Shown: positions 52,532-61,665 of the stretch, in pieces
How positions within the stretch are numbered: position 1 is the first letter of the stretch
Layout: each line of letters starts with the position of its first letter
Assembly (NCBI RefSeq): GCF_001021975.1
Contig: NZ_CP009928.1
Location: 1,364,001-1,428,000 of the forward strand
Source of the DNA: Chryseobacterium gallinarum
Lineage (GTDB): Bacteria; Bacteroidota; Bacteroidia; Flavobacteriales; Weeksellaceae
Length of the DNA stretch: 64,000 bases
Reading direction: 5' to 3'
Position numbers and translations under genes: made by a program
Notes under the pieces: generated by a model
Seen by the model: the letters and a program-made list of their open reading frames with translations, nothing else
The model's database searches: none
What the model was told of the DNA's origin: nothing

Positions 52532-53227
52532 TTATAAGTATTCTTTAATCTGCTGAAGATGGGTGATGGCTTTTAAGCCTTCTTCTTTTCTCCCTTCTTT
52601 ATAAACATCGAAAAAAATAGCTTCCATTCCGAAGTCTCTTGCTCCCATGGCATCAGCAATCCAGTCATCCCCAATCAGGATGCTTTCTTCCTTTTTTGCT
52701 TCAGAAAGACTCAAAGAATATTCAAAAATTCTTGGGTTAGGTTTTCTTACTCCAATAGAATCTGCACTGGTAATGGTTTCAAAATAAGGGGCAATTCCGG
52801 ATAAGGTACACTTTCTTTCTGTTACTTCCTGGAAACCATTGGAAATAATATGTAACGTATAATTCTTTGCCTTTAAATATTCAAGGACATCTTCTGCACC
52901 TTCTACCAGTTCGTTATAGCCGACAATATTATCAAGGAAATTTTCTTCAAAATAATGAGCCAGCTCTTTATCTTCTACACCGAAATGTCTGAATGCATCA
53001 TAAAAACGGTGTTCTCTCAAATACTCTTTACCTATAATTCCATCTCTGATTTTTTCCCACAAATCTTCATTAATCTCATGGTAAACAGCATGAAATTCTT
53101 CAAAGTCAATACTATACTTCGAAGTAATTTCCTGTTTTTCAAATAAATCCTTGATGGTCAGATAGGCATTTTTGCGATGATCCCAGAGCGTATTGTCCAG
53201 ATCAAAAAATATGTGCTGCATCTTCAT
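52532..53227 (-). CDS. HAD-superfamily nucleotidase (YjjG-like)
   Basis: A 231-residue protein from the ATG at 53227 (a TTG at 53236 is possible). HAD motifs: FFDLDNTLWDH (nucleophile Asp and acid Asp), HIISNGFQEV (Ser/Thr), VRKPNPRIFEY (Lys) and ILIGDDWIADAMGA (acidic pair). This fits the YjjG noncanonical pyrimidine nucleotidase family, which dephosphorylates modified or surplus pyrimidine nucleotides. Confidence 0.88.
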   Translation of the reverse strand: MKMQHIFFDLDNTLWDHRKNAYLTIKDLFEKQEITSKYSIDFEEFHAVYHEINEDLWEKIRDGIIGKEYLREHRFYDAFRHFGVEDKELAHYFEENFLDNIVGYNELVEGAEDVLEYLKAKNYTLHIISNGFQEVTERKCTLSGIAPYFETITSADSIGVRKPNPRIFEYSLSLSEAKKEESILIGDDWIADAMGARDFGMEAIFFDVYKEGRKEEGLKAITHLQQIKEYL

Positions 53228-53247
53228 ACAGCACAAAGTTAATCATT

Positions 53248-53382
53248 TTAATTTTTCGAAACAGGATAATTCTTGCTCCTGGATTTTACAATTTCCAGGC
53301 TTTTAGAAAAATTAAGTAAAAAATCAATGGTTTGTTTCTTAGGTTTCAAAGTTTTCACTTTTAAGGAGTCATTTTTTTTCAT
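53248..53382 (-). CDS. Small basic protein of 44 residues
   Basis: An ORF of 45 codons from ATG 53382 to TAA 53248. The peptide begins MKKNDSLKVKTLKPKKQTID and ends SKNYPVSKN; it has 12 Lys and one amphipathic helix (TIDFLLNFSKSLEIVK). It is too short for most gene finders but has an ordered composition and sits between the ECF sigma factor and HAD genes on the same strand. I believe similar small ORFs occur in related genomes; this could not be checked. Function unknown. Confidence 0.55.
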   Translation of the reverse strand: MKKNDSLKVKTLKPKKQTIDFLLNFSKSLEIVKSRSKNYPVSKN

Positions 53383-53429
53383 AAGCGAAGTATGTTTTCC
53401 TTAAAACGTGAAATTTTACTAAATATTAT

Positions 53430-54020
53430 CTATCTGGTTAATATTATATTGTTTTCATCCATGATTTTTCTCAGGTTTATCAGTGCATATCTTACTCTCC
53501 CCAATGTTGTATTAATACTCATATCCGTATGATCTGCAATTTCTTTAAAACTCAGTCCGTCAAAAAACCTTAATTTGATTACTTCCTGCTGATTCAATGG
53601 AAGGAATTGCAGCATTTTTAATAAGTCTTCCTGAATCTGGTTAGACACAAGCTGGTCTTCAATATTTTCAGAAGGCTCCCTGATTAAATCAAAAATAGAA
53701 TACTCATCCGTTTCAAAAGTGGTTTCTGAAACTTTGATATTTTTAGATTTGGCTCTGAAATGGTCGATAATTAAATTGTGAGCGATTCTCTTAGCCCACA
53801 GAATAAATTTGCCTTCTTCGTTATAGCGTCCTTCTTTCAGCATTACAATAATCTTCATGAATGTATCCTGAAAAATATCGTTGGCTAAATCTTCATCATT
53901 AATTTTGTAAAAAATGAATGTAAACAATTCTCTCTGATGGCGATGAATAAGGGTTGATAAAGCCTCTTCCCTTCCTTTCTGGTAAAGCGAAATTAGTAAA
54001 CTATCCGATTTTGATTCCAT
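53430..54020 (-). CDS. ECF-type RNA polymerase sigma factor
   Basis: A 196-residue sigma-70 family protein (ATG at 54020; a TTG start at 54032 would add four residues). Region 2 has DEDLANDIFQDTFMKIIV and GKFILWAKRIAHNLIIDHFR; region 4 has LPLNQQEVIKLRFFDGLSFKEIADHTDMSINTTLGRVRYA (given in parts: LNQQEVIKLRFFDGLSFKEI). No anti-sigma gene is adjacent. It is an ECF sigma of the housekeeping-like Bacteroidetes group. Confidence 0.9.
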   Translation of the reverse strand: MESKSDSLLISLYQKGREEALSTLIHRHQRELFTFIFYKINDEDLANDIFQDTFMKIIVMLKEGRYNEEGKFILWAKRIAHNLIIDHFRAKSKNIKVSETTFETDEYSIFDLIREPSENIEDQLVSNQIQEDLLKMLQFLPLNQQEVIKLRFFDGLSFKEIADHTDMSINTTLGRVRYALINLRKIMDENNIILTR

Positions 54021-54211
54021 AACTCTTCTCAATATAAATTTGCAGACAGGTATTCCTCCAGATTGTCATCTGGTCTTTGCTGTAAATACAAAACAGTTTT
54101 AGAGTAAAGTCTCTTCAATAGGCAGTACAATTATATTATGGTGTAAATATAATAATTTTTTAATAACTGTTAAGCAAATATTAATTTTTCATAGAAAAAA
54201 AATAAAAAAAA

Positions 54212-54703
54212 TCACTTAAACATGTCATGAATAAAGACTGTAGGGATATTTAATGTAAAATTAATATTCAGCCCTTTCATTTCCTTACCATTCAATAGGG
54301 TATCCCCGATAGGAAAAGCATAGCCACCCGTAAGATCTAATAAACCAAATAAGGTAACTCCTATTTTCGGTGCAATATATTTATTAGTACCTTCTGCCCC
54401 CGCTAAAAAGTAAAAAGAATGATAAAAATCCACATCCTTCTGAAAATTCAGCAAGACATCGGCCTGTATTTTTGGCATAATGGCAAATTTTGAATCTACG
54501 CCTCCCATCATAGCAGAACCTCCCAGCCTGTAAATCACATCATCATTTTTAAGGAAAAGCAATTTACCGCCCACTTCGCCAAAACTCTGATTCTGATAAG
54601 TATACCCCACACTGATCATTTTATGCATAGTATATTGTGCTTTTACCAGTGTACCCATAATAAGCACGGACAGGATAGCGATTGCAATTCTAAAATTCAT
54701 CAT
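54212..54703 (-). CDS. Secreted beta-barrel-like protein
   Basis: A 163-residue protein with signal peptide MMNFRIAIAILSVLIMGTLVKAQ, then alternating strands (MISVGYTYQNQSFGEVGG, FYFLAGAEGTNKYIAPKIGVTLFG given in parts, LDLTGGYAFPIGD, LNINFTLNIPTVF). It looks like a small outer-membrane beta-barrel. No specific family recognised. It is co-directional with metK, about 180 bp upstream of the sigma gene. Confidence 0.6.
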   Translation of the reverse strand: MMNFRIAIAILSVLIMGTLVKAQYTMHKMISVGYTYQNQSFGEVGGKLLFLKNDDVIYRLGGSAMMGGVDSKFAIMPKIQADVLLNFQKDVDFYHSFYFLAGAEGTNKYIAPKIGVTLFGLLDLTGGYAFPIGDTLLNGKEMKGLNINFTLNIPTVFIHDMFK

Positions 54704-54730
54704 CTTTCAATTATTAAGCTGTAAAATTAA

Positions 54731-54761
54731 AAAAAACTGCCTTATCCAAAGATAAAGCAGT
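54731..54761 (-). terminator. Terminator of metK
   Basis: ACTGCCTTATC (54736-54746) pairs with GATAAAGCAGT (54751-54761) with one mismatch; on the minus strand a run of T follows. It lies about 25 bp past the metK stop. Confidence 0.75.
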
Positions 54762-54784
54762 CTATTTATTCTGTAAAGAAAAAA

Positions 54785-56065
54785 TTAAATACCAAAAGCA
54801 GCTTTAATTTCTTCTACTTTGTCTAGTTTTTCCCAGGTAAAGAATTCAAGATTCTTCAGGGTAAGTTCATTTTTCTGACCTTTATTGAAGGTCTTATCAG
54901 CAATATAATGCTCTTTACCCATGTGGCCGTAAGAAGCCGTTTCCTGGTAAATAGGATTTCTCAGCTTCAGGTTCTGTTCGATAGCATAAGGTCTCAGATC
55001 GAATATTGTAGAAACCTTTTTAGCGATATCTCCATCATGAAGATCCACTTTTGCTGTTCCATAAGTATTGATGTATAAACCACATGGTTCAGCAACCCCG
55101 ATGGCATAAGAAACCTGTACCAACACTTCATCTGCAATTCCTGCAGCAACTAAATTTTTAGCAATATGTCTTGTCGCATAAGCCGCACTTCTGTCTACTT
55201 TGGAAGGATCTTTTCCTGAGAATGCACCACCACCGTGAGCCCCTTTACCTCCATACGTATCCACGATAATCTTTCTGCCTGTAAGGCCGGTATCTCCGTG
55301 AGGACCTCCGATGACGAATTTACCCGTCGGATTGATATGATATTTAATCTGATCGTTAAATAATGCCTTAATTTCTTCTGTTTGTTGTGCAACTACTCTG
55401 GGAACAAGGATATTTTTGATATCCTCACGGATTTTATTCAGCATTTCTTCTTCTGTCCCGAAATCATCATGCTGCGTAGAAACTACAATAGAATCGATTC
55501 TGATAGGCTTATGATCATCAGAATACTCAATGGTTACCTGGCTTTTCGCATCAGGACGCAAATAGGTAATTTCCTTATTTTCTCTCCTGATAGCAGAAAG
55601 TTCCTTAAGGATCGTATGGGCAAGATCTAAAGCAAGAGGCATATAATTCGCCGTCTCGTTAGTTGCATATCCGAACATCATTCCCTGATCACCTGCACCC
55701 TGCGCATTTGCTTTTGCTTCAAAGGACTCATCATTTACCGCCCTGTCAACACCCTGGTTGATATCAGGAGACTGCTCATGAATAGCAGAAATTACCCCAC
55801 AAGAATCTCCATTGAACATATATTCTCCTTTAGTATATCCGATCCCGTTGATTACTTCCCTGGCAATCGTCTGTACGTCAAGATAGGCATCAGACTTCAC
55901 CTCTCCGGCCAATACAACCTGTCCCGTTGTTACAAGCGTTTCACATGCTACTTTTGAGCTTTTATCATAGGCCAAAAAATGGTCGATTAATGCATCTGAG
56001 ATTTGATCGGCAATTTTATCCGGATGTCCTTCTGAAACTGATTCAGACGTAAATAAATAAGACAT
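54785..56065 (-). CDS. metK: S-adenosylmethionine synthetase
   Basis: A 426-residue enzyme, with [18 protein letters not shown] (residues 9-26), [12 protein letters not shown] (about 122-133, substrate loop) and [19 protein letters not shown] (about 281-299, the P-loop-like motif). It makes SAM from methionine and ATP. The length is normal for the bacterial enzyme. Upstream lies a SAM-II-type riboswitch and a strong promoter. Confidence 0.97.
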   Translation of the reverse strand: MSYLFTSESVSEGHPDKIADQISDALIDHFLAYDKSSKVACETLVTTGQVVLAGEVKSDAYLDVQTIAREVINGIGYTKGEYMFNGDSCGVISAIHEQSPDINQGVDRAVNDESFEAKANAQGAGDQGMMFGYATNETANYMPLALDLAHTILKELSAIRRENKEITYLRPDAKSQVTIEYSDDHKPIRIDSIVVSTQHDDFGTEEEMLNKIREDIKNILVPRVVAQQTEEIKALFNDQIKYHINPTGKFVIGGPHGDTGLTGRKIIVDTYGGKGAHGGGAFSGKDPSKVDRSAAYATRHIAKNLVAAGIADEVLVQVSYAIGVAEPCGLYINTYGTAKVDLHDGDIAKKVSTIFDLRPYAIEQNLKLRNPIYQETASYGHMGKEHYIADKTFNKGQKNELTLKNLEFFTWEKLDKVEEIKAAFGI

Positions 56066-56137
56066 ATTATTCTTTGTTTTTTAGATTAAAAATATTGACG
56101 AAGAAAAATAAGAATAAAATTGCCCAGAAAAAAGAAT

Positions 56138-56190
56138 ACTGTTTTAGCATTTTTTTATAGAGGTTGCAATCAGGTCAAATTTTTCCTCGT
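56138..56190 (-). ncRNA. SAM-II (SAM-alpha) riboswitch in the metK leader
   Basis: Read on the minus strand, the leader contains the SAM-II pattern in order: P1 5' arm GAGG, TTTGACCTGATTGCAA, P1 3' arm CCTC, an A-rich stretch, then the pseudoknot strand TGCTAAAACAG. CTG in the loop can pair with CAG at the 3' end. The words ATTGCAA and GCTAAAA occur at the same places in the known Sargasso Sea metX SAM-II aptamer. Its 3' end is about 75 nt before the metK start, so repression would probably act through leader structure further downstream or on translation. SAM-II elements are known from alphaproteobacteria and Bacteroidetes. Confidence 0.8.
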
Positions 56191-56202
56191 TGTAAACGTC
56201 AG

Positions 56203-56236
56203 CAAATTTAAGCACTATTTTCGTAATACTCAAAAA
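56203..56236 (-). promoter_or_regulatory. metK promoter
   Basis: On the minus strand TTTTTTG (plus CAAAAAA, 56231-56237) is followed, 20 bp on, by TAAATTTG (plus CAAATTTA, 56203-56210). Transcription should start near 56196, just before the riboswitch, leaving a leader of about 130 nt. Confidence 0.75.
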
Positions 56237-56298
56237 ATTTGTTTACTAATTATAAATTTCTTTAAATTAATGATTTATATCACTTTAAAGCCTTTTAA

Positions 56299-57249
56299 TT
56301 ACTGTGGCTTTATGCTTACAAATTCTTTCGGACTTTCGTGATAATTCAGCTTAAGTTCCAATGAAGTTTTGATGGAATGTGATAATTCATCAATAATTTT
56401 TTGTTTAAAAGTAGGCTTATAATAAATAATACTGATCTCTCTGTACGGGAAAGGTTTTTTGAACCTGAACACATTTTTCTTCTGTTCTTCTGAAAGCTGG
56501 CTTAAAGCCAGTTCCGGCAGTATACTGATTCCTCCTACTTTATCTACCATATGCACCAGGGTCTGGATATTGGAAGCTAAAAAGTCCAGGTTTTTAGGTT
56601 TCAGTGTATTTTCTTTCAGATGGCAGATGTTTTCAAACTGGTTTCTAAGGCAGTTACCCTCTTCCAGTAACCATACTTTTTCTACGTTCAGTTCTTCCGG
56701 GATAATGTAAGAGTTCTTTTTGTTGGCTTCCGTATTGGAGCTGTAGATCATCAGTTCTTCATTGAACAGGAAGTCCTGATAAAACTCGTCAGCAGTATCA
56801 TAAGGTGTTGAGATAATTCCCGCGTCCAGTTCTCCGGCTTTTAACGCCTTAATAATATTATCCGTTGTCATTTCTTTTACATTCATCTGGATCTTCGGGT
56901 TGTCTTCAAGGAATTTAAAGATTTCCGTAGGCAGGATAAAAGAAGAAACAGTAGGAATGATTCCCAGATTGATTGTACCTCCTAAAATATTATTCAAAAG
57001 GTTTGCTTTATTTTTCAGCTCATTGACAGATTCTATGATTACTTTCGCCTGATCAATAATCTGAAGTCCTACATCCGTGGTACGGATCGGGTGTGTAGTC
57101 CGGTCAAAAACCTTCACATCCAATTCATCCTCAAATTTCTGTATCATGGCACTTAAGGTAGGCTGGGTAATGAAGCAGGCCTGGGCTGCTTTTCCAAAAT
57201 GTTTATACTTATCAACGGCGATAAGATACTCCAGTTGCTGAATGTTCAT
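56299..57249 (-). CDS. oxyR: OxyR, hydrogen-peroxide-sensing LysR-type regulator
   Basis: A 316-residue LysR family protein. The N-terminal winged helix has LEYLIAVDKYKHFGKAAQ, QPTLSAMIQKFEDELDVKVFDR (in parts: QPTLSAMIQKFEDEL). In the effector domain, LEEGNCLRNQFENICH places two Cys about 10 residues apart near 199 and 208, matching the redox Cys pair of E. coli OxyR (HCLRDQ...C). The gene is divergent from katA, its usual target. Oxidation of the Cys pair by peroxide should switch it to an activator. Confidence 0.93.
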   Translation of the reverse strand: MNIQQLEYLIAVDKYKHFGKAAQACFITQPTLSAMIQKFEDELDVKVFDRTTHPIRTTDVGLQIIDQAKVIIESVNELKNKANLLNNILGGTINLGIIPTVSSFILPTEIFKFLEDNPKIQMNVKEMTTDNIIKALKAGELDAGIISTPYDTADEFYQDFLFNEELMIYSSNTEANKKNSYIIPEELNVEKVWLLEEGNCLRNQFENICHLKENTLKPKNLDFLASNIQTLVHMVDKVGGISILPELALSQLSEEQKKNVFRFKKPFPYREISIIYYKPTFKQKIIDELSHSIKTSLELKLNYHESPKEFVSIKPQ

Positions 57250-57269
57250 TTGATTAATATTATCTATTA

Positions 57270-57298
57270 CAAAGATATGATGTTTTTGCTATTAGCAA
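57270..57298 (-). promoter_or_regulatory. oxyR promoter
   Basis: On the minus strand TTG (57298-57296), an 18-bp spacer and TATCTTTG (57277-57270) fit the Bacteroidetes consensus, with the start codon about 20 bp beyond the -7 box. The -33 element lies in one arm of the palindrome at 57286-57298. Confidence 0.65.
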
Positions 57299-57319
57299 TT
57301 AAAAATTCAAGTAAATTTG
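57283..57319 (+). promoter_or_regulatory. katA promoter
   Basis: TTTTTG (57283-57288), a 23-bp spacer and TAAATTTG (57312-57319). The -33 element overlaps the other arm of the palindrome. The leader to the katA start is about 57 nt. Confidence 0.65.
57286..57298. promoter_or_regulatory. Candidate OxyR operator palindrome
   Basis: TTGCTATTAGCAA is a perfect 6+1+6 palindrome. Its left TTG is the -33 element of katA and its right CAA the -33 element of oxyR. OxyR would be expected to bind here and control both genes. The classical ATAG-N7-CTAT spacing is only partly present. Confidence 0.55.
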
Positions 57320-57382
57320 ATATTCACTACCTTTACACATCGATTTAGAAAGTAAAAAAACAATTATTCAAATCATCAATAT

Positions 57383-58870
57383 ATGGATTCTAAAAAATTA
57401 ACGTTAAGTAACGGCACGCCTTATTTTGAACATCAGGATTCACAGACAGTAGGACCAAGAGGGCCGGTATTGCTGCAAGACTTTGTTCTTCAGGAAAACC
57501 TTGCCCATTTCGTTAGGGAAAGAATTCCTGAAAGAATTGTTCATGCCAAAGGAAGCGGCGCTTACGGCACCTTTACTGTAACACATGACATCAGCCAATA
57601 TACAAAAGCAAAACTGTTTTCAAAAGTAGGAAATTCATGCAGGATGTTTGCCCGCTTCTCTACCGTTGGAGGCGAAAAGGGAAGTGCAGATACGGCAAGA
57701 GATCCTAGAGGGTTTGCTTTGAAATTTTATACAGAAGACGGAAACTGGGATCTTGTGGGAAATAATACACCCGTGTTTTTTATTAAAGACGCCAAAAAAT
57801 TTCCGGATTTTATTCATACACAAAAAAGAGTACCTAAAACCAATTTAAAAAGCGCCACAATGATGTGGGACTTCTGGAGCTTAAATCCCGAATCACTACA
57901 TCAGGTCCTTATTTTAATGTCAGACCGGGGAACTCCTTATGGATATAGACATATGCATGGGTTTGGGTCCCATACTTTCTCTATGATTAATGAGAAAAAT
58001 GAAAGGGTATGGGTAAAATTCCATTTTAAAACGAAGCAGGGAATAAAAAACTTCTCCGATGAAGAAGCCGTAAAAATGGCAGGAGAAAATCCGGATTTCG
58101 CACAGGAGGACCTTTGCAATGCCATTGAAAATGGTGATTTCCCAAAATGGACCATGTATATCCAGGTAATGACTGAAGAGCAGGCCAAAGATTTCAGATG
58201 GAATCCTTTTGACGTGACTAAAGTATGGTTTCATGATGATTTCCCTTTGATCGAAGTAGGAGAAATGGAACTTAATGAAGTTCCTGTTAACTATTTTGCA
58301 CACGTTGAACAATCTACCTTTTCGCCAAGCAGCCTGATCAATGGAATCAGTTTTTCTCCGGATAAAATGTTGCAGGGAAGATTATTTTCTTATCCTGATG
58401 CGCACCGTTACAGAGTGGGAGTCAATTCGCATCAGCTTGAGGTGAACCGATGTCCTTTTGCCGTCAACAATTACCAGAGGGACGGATATATGGCAGATTC
58501 CAGCCAATACCAGGACAAGCCTAATTATTTCCCTAACAGCTTTGATGATATCCAGCCTGATCCATCCTACAAGAGTTATGAATATGAACTGGATAGCGCC
58601 CATGTTGCCCATTACAACAGGAATGAAAATGACAGCGATCATTATACTCAGCCTGGTCTCCTTTACTCAAAAGCCATGAATGAAGAAGACAGGGATCATC
58701 TTGTCAAAAATATTGTAGGAAGTATGAAAGGAATCACCGGGCCAAAAAAGGATGAGATCATCAACCGCCAGCTATGCCACTTTTTTAGGGCAAATATTGA
58801 ACTTGGCATGAAAGTGGCTTCTCAACTAAATGTTAATATTGATGCAAATATGATGAATCATTCCAAATAA
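57383..58870 (+). CDS. katA: Catalase (clade 3-type small-subunit heme catalase)
   Basis: A 495-residue monofunctional catalase. Catalytic His in [14 protein letters not shown] (about residue 53-54), Asn in [13 protein letters not shown] (about 126-127), and the proximal heme Tyr in [14 protein letters not shown] (about 336-337). [20 protein letters not shown] (about 92-111) is the usual RDPRG signature. It removes hydrogen peroxide; the length fits small-subunit catalases. It is divergent from oxyR and followed by a strong A/T hairpin. Confidence 0.96.
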   Translation: MDSKKLTLSNGTPYFEHQDSQTVGPRGPVLLQDFVLQENLAHFVRERIPERIVHAKGSGAYGTFTVTHDISQYTKAKLFSKVGNSCRMFARFSTVGGEKGSADTARDPRGFALKFYTEDGNWDLVGNNTPVFFIKDAKKFPDFIHTQKRVPKTNLKSATMMWDFWSLNPESLHQVLILMSDRGTPYGYRHMHGFGSHTFSMINEKNERVWVKFHFKTKQGIKNFSDEEAVKMAGENPDFAQEDLCNAIENGDFPKWTMYIQVMTEEQAKDFRWNPFDVTKVWFHDDFPLIEVGEMELNEVPVNYFAHVEQSTFSPSSLINGISFSPDKMLQGRLFSYPDAHRYRVGVNSHQLEVNRCPFAVNNYQRDGYMADSSQYQDKPNYFPNSFDDIQPDPSYKSYEYELDSAHVAHYNRNENDSDHYTQPGLLYSKAMNEEDRDHLVKNIVGSMKGITGPKKDEIINRQLCHFFRANIELGMKVASQLNVNIDANMMNHSK

Positions 58871-58890
58871 TCATATTGAATAATAAATTT

Positions 58891-58929
58891 AAAAAAAGGA
58901 AAAAAAAATAATATTTTTTCCTTTTTTTT
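58891..58929 (+). terminator. Terminator of katA
   Basis: A-rich AAAAAAAGGAAAAAA (58891-58905) can pair with TTTTTTCCTTTTTTT (58914-58928) over a short loop, ending in a T-run. It lies 20 bp after the katA stop. Confidence 0.65.
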
Positions 58930-58975
58930 GCAAAAAATTCATAATTTGCGAGGGATGATATTTTAAAGTGGAAAA

Positions 58976-59743
58976 ATGAGTTACGAAAATATATTATTAA
59001 AAAAGGAAGATAATTTATCTATCATTACAATAAATAGACCTGAGAGTTTAAATGCTTTGAATGCAAAAACTATTCAGGAAATCAGTTCAGTACTGGATGA
59101 GCTTGATTCTGATCTGTCTTGTAGGGTTATTATTCTTACAGGAAGTGGAGAAAAGTCTTTTGTAGCAGGTGCTGATATCAAAGAATTCAGTGATTTTGGA
59201 CAGGAGAGAGCTGAAGAATTAGCCAGAAATGGACAAAACATCCTGTTCAATAAAATTGAAAATATGTCAAAGCCTGTCATTGCAGCCGTAAACGGTTTTG
59301 CATTGGGAGGCGGTTTGGAGCTTGCTATGGCATGCCACATCAGATATGCATCGGAAAACGCCCGATTGGGGCTTCCTGAAGTAACCTTGGGATTGATTCC
59401 CGGATACGGAGGAACCCAGAGGCTTCCAAAACTTGTCGGAAAAGGTATTGCCAACGAAATGATCTTCTCGGCTAAAATGATCCCTGCCCAAAAAGCAAAA
59501 GAGATCGGACTGGTGAATGAAGTATACCCTATTGAAGAATTATTAACCAAAACGAAAGAATTAGCGAGTACTATTGCCCACAATTCACCCATGGCAATAT
59601 CTAAGGCGATAAGCGCCGTGAATCTATCGGACACAGAAAAAGGCTTTGAAACTGAAATCAGATATTTCGGAGAGCTTTTTGAAATGGACGATAAGAAAGA
59701 AGGAGTGACTGCTTTCCTTGAGAAAAGAAAGCCGAACTTCTAA
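58976..59743 (+). CDS. Enoyl-CoA hydratase/isomerase (crotonase family)
   Basis: A 255-residue crotonase. AGADIKEF (oxyanion hole, about 64-71), ALGGGLELAMAC (about 108-119, with the conserved Glu region) and PEVTLGLIPGYGGTQRLP (about 138-155, second catalytic Glu in PEVTLG) are present. It hydrates 2-enoyl-CoA in beta-oxidation or butyryl-type pathways. It is monofunctional and of usual length. The substrate length cannot be told. Confidence 0.92.
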   Translation: MSYENILLKKEDNLSIITINRPESLNALNAKTIQEISSVLDELDSDLSCRVIILTGSGEKSFVAGADIKEFSDFGQERAEELARNGQNILFNKIENMSKPVIAAVNGFALGGGLELAMACHIRYASENARLGLPEVTLGLIPGYGGTQRLPKLVGKGIANEMIFSAKMIPAQKAKEIGLVNEVYPIEELLTKTKELASTIAHNSPMAISKAISAVNLSDTEKGFETEIRYFGELFEMDDKKEGVTAFLEKRKPNF

Positions 59744-59791
59744 CTTTCAAGACTTTTAATCCAAATTATTTCGAAAAACTAATGCTGCGGT

Positions 59792-60214
59792 ATGAATAAG
59801 TTTGATAAAGCTTATCTAAAAATGGCCCAGGAATGGGCAAAACTCTCCTACTGTAAGAGAAAACAGGTAGGAGCTCTTATCGTAAAAGATAGGATGATTA
59901 TTTCAGATGGTTACAACGGAACTCCTTCGGGATTTGAAAACTGCTGTGAAGATGAAGAGGGAAAAACGCACTGGTATGTATTGCACGCCGAAGCCAATGC
60001 CATATTGAAACTGGCTGCTTCTACCCAATCTGCAAAGGGAGCAACGTTGTATTTAACGCTGTCGCCCTGCAAAGAATGTAGCAAGCTGATTCTGCAGGCA
60101 GGAATTGCAAGACTGGTGTATATCAATGAGTATTCGGACGACGATGGTATATCGTTCCTGAGAAACCATAACATTGAAATAGAACAAATATCGGACTGTG
60201 AACTAAAAAAATAA
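59792..60214 (+). CDS. Deoxycytidylate (dCMP) deaminase-like zinc enzyme
   Basis: A 140-residue cytidine/deoxycytidylate deaminase family protein. Zinc site: HAEANAI (about residues 68-74, His ligand and catalytic Glu) and SPCKECSK (about 91-98, Cys pair). NGTPSGFENCCEDEEG is typical of the ComEB/dCMP deaminase group. It would convert dCMP to dUMP for dTTP synthesis. It is 6 bp upstream of xerD. Confidence 0.9.
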   Translation: MNKFDKAYLKMAQEWAKLSYCKRKQVGALIVKDRMIISDGYNGTPSGFENCCEDEEGKTHWYVLHAEANAILKLAASTQSAKGATLYLTLSPCKECSKLILQAGIARLVYINEYSDDDGISFLRNHNIEIEQISDCELKK

Positions 60215-60220
60215 GCACAA

Positions 60221-61135
60221 ATGACTTGGGATGAAAAGATCAAAGATTTTGAAATATTTCTTCGTTTCGAAAGAAATTTTTCAGAAAATACTCTCGACGC
60301 TTATGTTCGGGACATTAAAAAGTTAAAAGATTACGCAGAAGAAGATCTGGCAAACGTCGGCCCAGATACTATCGGCTACGAAAACCTGCAGGAATACATT
60401 TTCAATCTGTCTAAACAGAAATTCAGCGAGAGATCTCAGGCACGATGGATATCTTCCATAAAAGCCTTCTTTAAGTTTCTGCTTGAAGATGAATTTCGGG
60501 AAGACAACCCTGCAGCGTTACTTGAAGGCCCTAAATTGGGGCTATACCTACCGGACACCTTAAGCCTTCCGGACATCAACAGAATTATTGCTGCTATTGA
60601 AGTCAATACCGATTTAGGAAAAAGAAACCATTGTATCATTGAGGTACTGTATGGATGCGGGCTTCGCGTTTCCGAATTGATTGACCTGAAAATATCAAAT
60701 ATCAATTTTAAGGAACAATACATTAAAGTGCACGGAAAGGGAAATAAAACCCGTTTCGTTCCTTTGGCTGATTATACAGCAGAATTATTGGACAGTTATA
60801 TCAAGGAAGTACGTTCTAAAGGAAAAATCAATAAGAAATATGAAGACACCCTGTTTTTAAACAGCCGTGGAACATCTATGTCCCGGGTAATTGTATTTCT
60901 TATTATCAAAGAACTTACAGATAAAGCCGGGGTAAACAAAAAAATTTCTCCACACACCTTCAGGCATTCTTTTGCAACGCATTTGCTGCAAAACGGTGCA
61001 GATCTGCGCTACATCCAGGAGATGCTGGGACATTCCAGCATTACCACTACGGAAATCTATACGCATTTGAAAACAGAAGAATTAAGGGATGTTATTTTAA
61101 GTTATCACCCGAGAAATATTAATATTACTCAATGA
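60221..61135 (+). CDS. xerD: Tyrosine recombinase XerD-type
   Basis: A 304-residue site-specific recombinase. SAM-like N-terminal domain (residues about 5-90), then the catalytic domain with Arg in YGCGLRVSELI (about 148), His/Arg in SPHTFRHSFATHLL (about 245-250), His in LGHSSITTTE (about 270) and Tyr in IYTHL (about 279). All five catalytic residues are present. It resolves chromosome dimers at dif. The stop overlaps the NUDIX gene start by 4 bp. Confidence 0.9.
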   Translation: MTWDEKIKDFEIFLRFERNFSENTLDAYVRDIKKLKDYAEEDLANVGPDTIGYENLQEYIFNLSKQKFSERSQARWISSIKAFFKFLLEDEFREDNPAALLEGPKLGLYLPDTLSLPDINRIIAAIEVNTDLGKRNHCIIEVLYGCGLRVSELIDLKISNINFKEQYIKVHGKGNKTRFVPLADYTAELLDSYIKEVRSKGKINKKYEDTLFLNSRGTSMSRVIVFLIIKELTDKAGVNKKISPHTFRHSFATHLLQNGADLRYIQEMLGHSSITTTEIYTHLKTEELRDVILSYHPRNINITQ

Positions 61136-61644
61136 AATTATTGAAATATTGCCCAAGCTGCGGCAAAGAATCTTTACATTGGGACGGCGAAAAAAAATGG
61201 AGCTGTCCCAATTGTGGTTTTACACTTTATAATAATGTTGCAGGCGCTGTAGCGGTTGTGATCAGATGTGGAGACGAAGTTTATCTTACCAGGAGAAACA
61301 GAGATCCTAAAAAAGGAAAACTTGATCTGGCCGGAGGATTCGTTGATCCTAAAGAAAGTGCAGAAGAAACCTGTAAAAGAGAACTTTTTGAAGAGCTTCA
61401 GCTGGACATTGATATTTCAAACCTGAAATACCTTACAAGCCTCCCAAACGTGTATCAGTATAAAGAAATTGATTATAATACAATTGATCTTTTTTATGAG
61501 TATAATGTTTCGGAAAAGTTTGAGGTAAATCTTGAAACTTCGGAAATTTCAGAGGCAGTATGGATTCCTTTACAGGAACTTAACCTGGAAGATATTGCTT
61601 TCGATTCCCAGAAGAAATTTTTTGAAGGTTATAAAAAGAAATAG
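61132..61644 (+). CDS. NUDIX hydrolase with N-terminal zinc ribbon
   Basis: A 170-residue protein. Two CxxC knuckles (CPSCGKE at residues 6-12 and CPNCGF at 25-30) form a zinc ribbon; the NUDIX box is GGFVDPKESAEETCKRELFEEL (about 67-88; in parts GGFVDPKES, REL, EEL), with Glu residues for metal binding. It resembles NADH pyrophosphatase/NudC-type and related enzymes, but is shorter. It would cleave nucleoside diphosphate-X compounds. It overlaps xerD by 4 bp. Confidence 0.88.
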   Translation: MKLLKYCPSCGKESLHWDGEKKWSCPNCGFTLYNNVAGAVAVVIRCGDEVYLTRRNRDPKKGKLDLAGGFVDPKESAEETCKRELFEELQLDIDISNLKYLTSLPNVYQYKEIDYNTIDLFYEYNVSEKFEVNLETSEISEAVWIPLQELNLEDIAFDSQKKFFEGYKKK

Positions 61645-61665
61645 ATTCTCCTATCTGGTATATGC

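Noticed and set aside
54035..54042. TAAATTTG -7 box on the plus strand
   Set aside because: No gene on the plus strand follows in the next kilobase; it points away from the sigma gene start. Probably chance, in AT-rich DNA.
60221..61135. XerD-type recombinase as the integrase of a mobile element
   Set aside because: The gene is among housekeeping genes, has XerD-like motifs and length, and no attachment site or other mobile genes are nearby.
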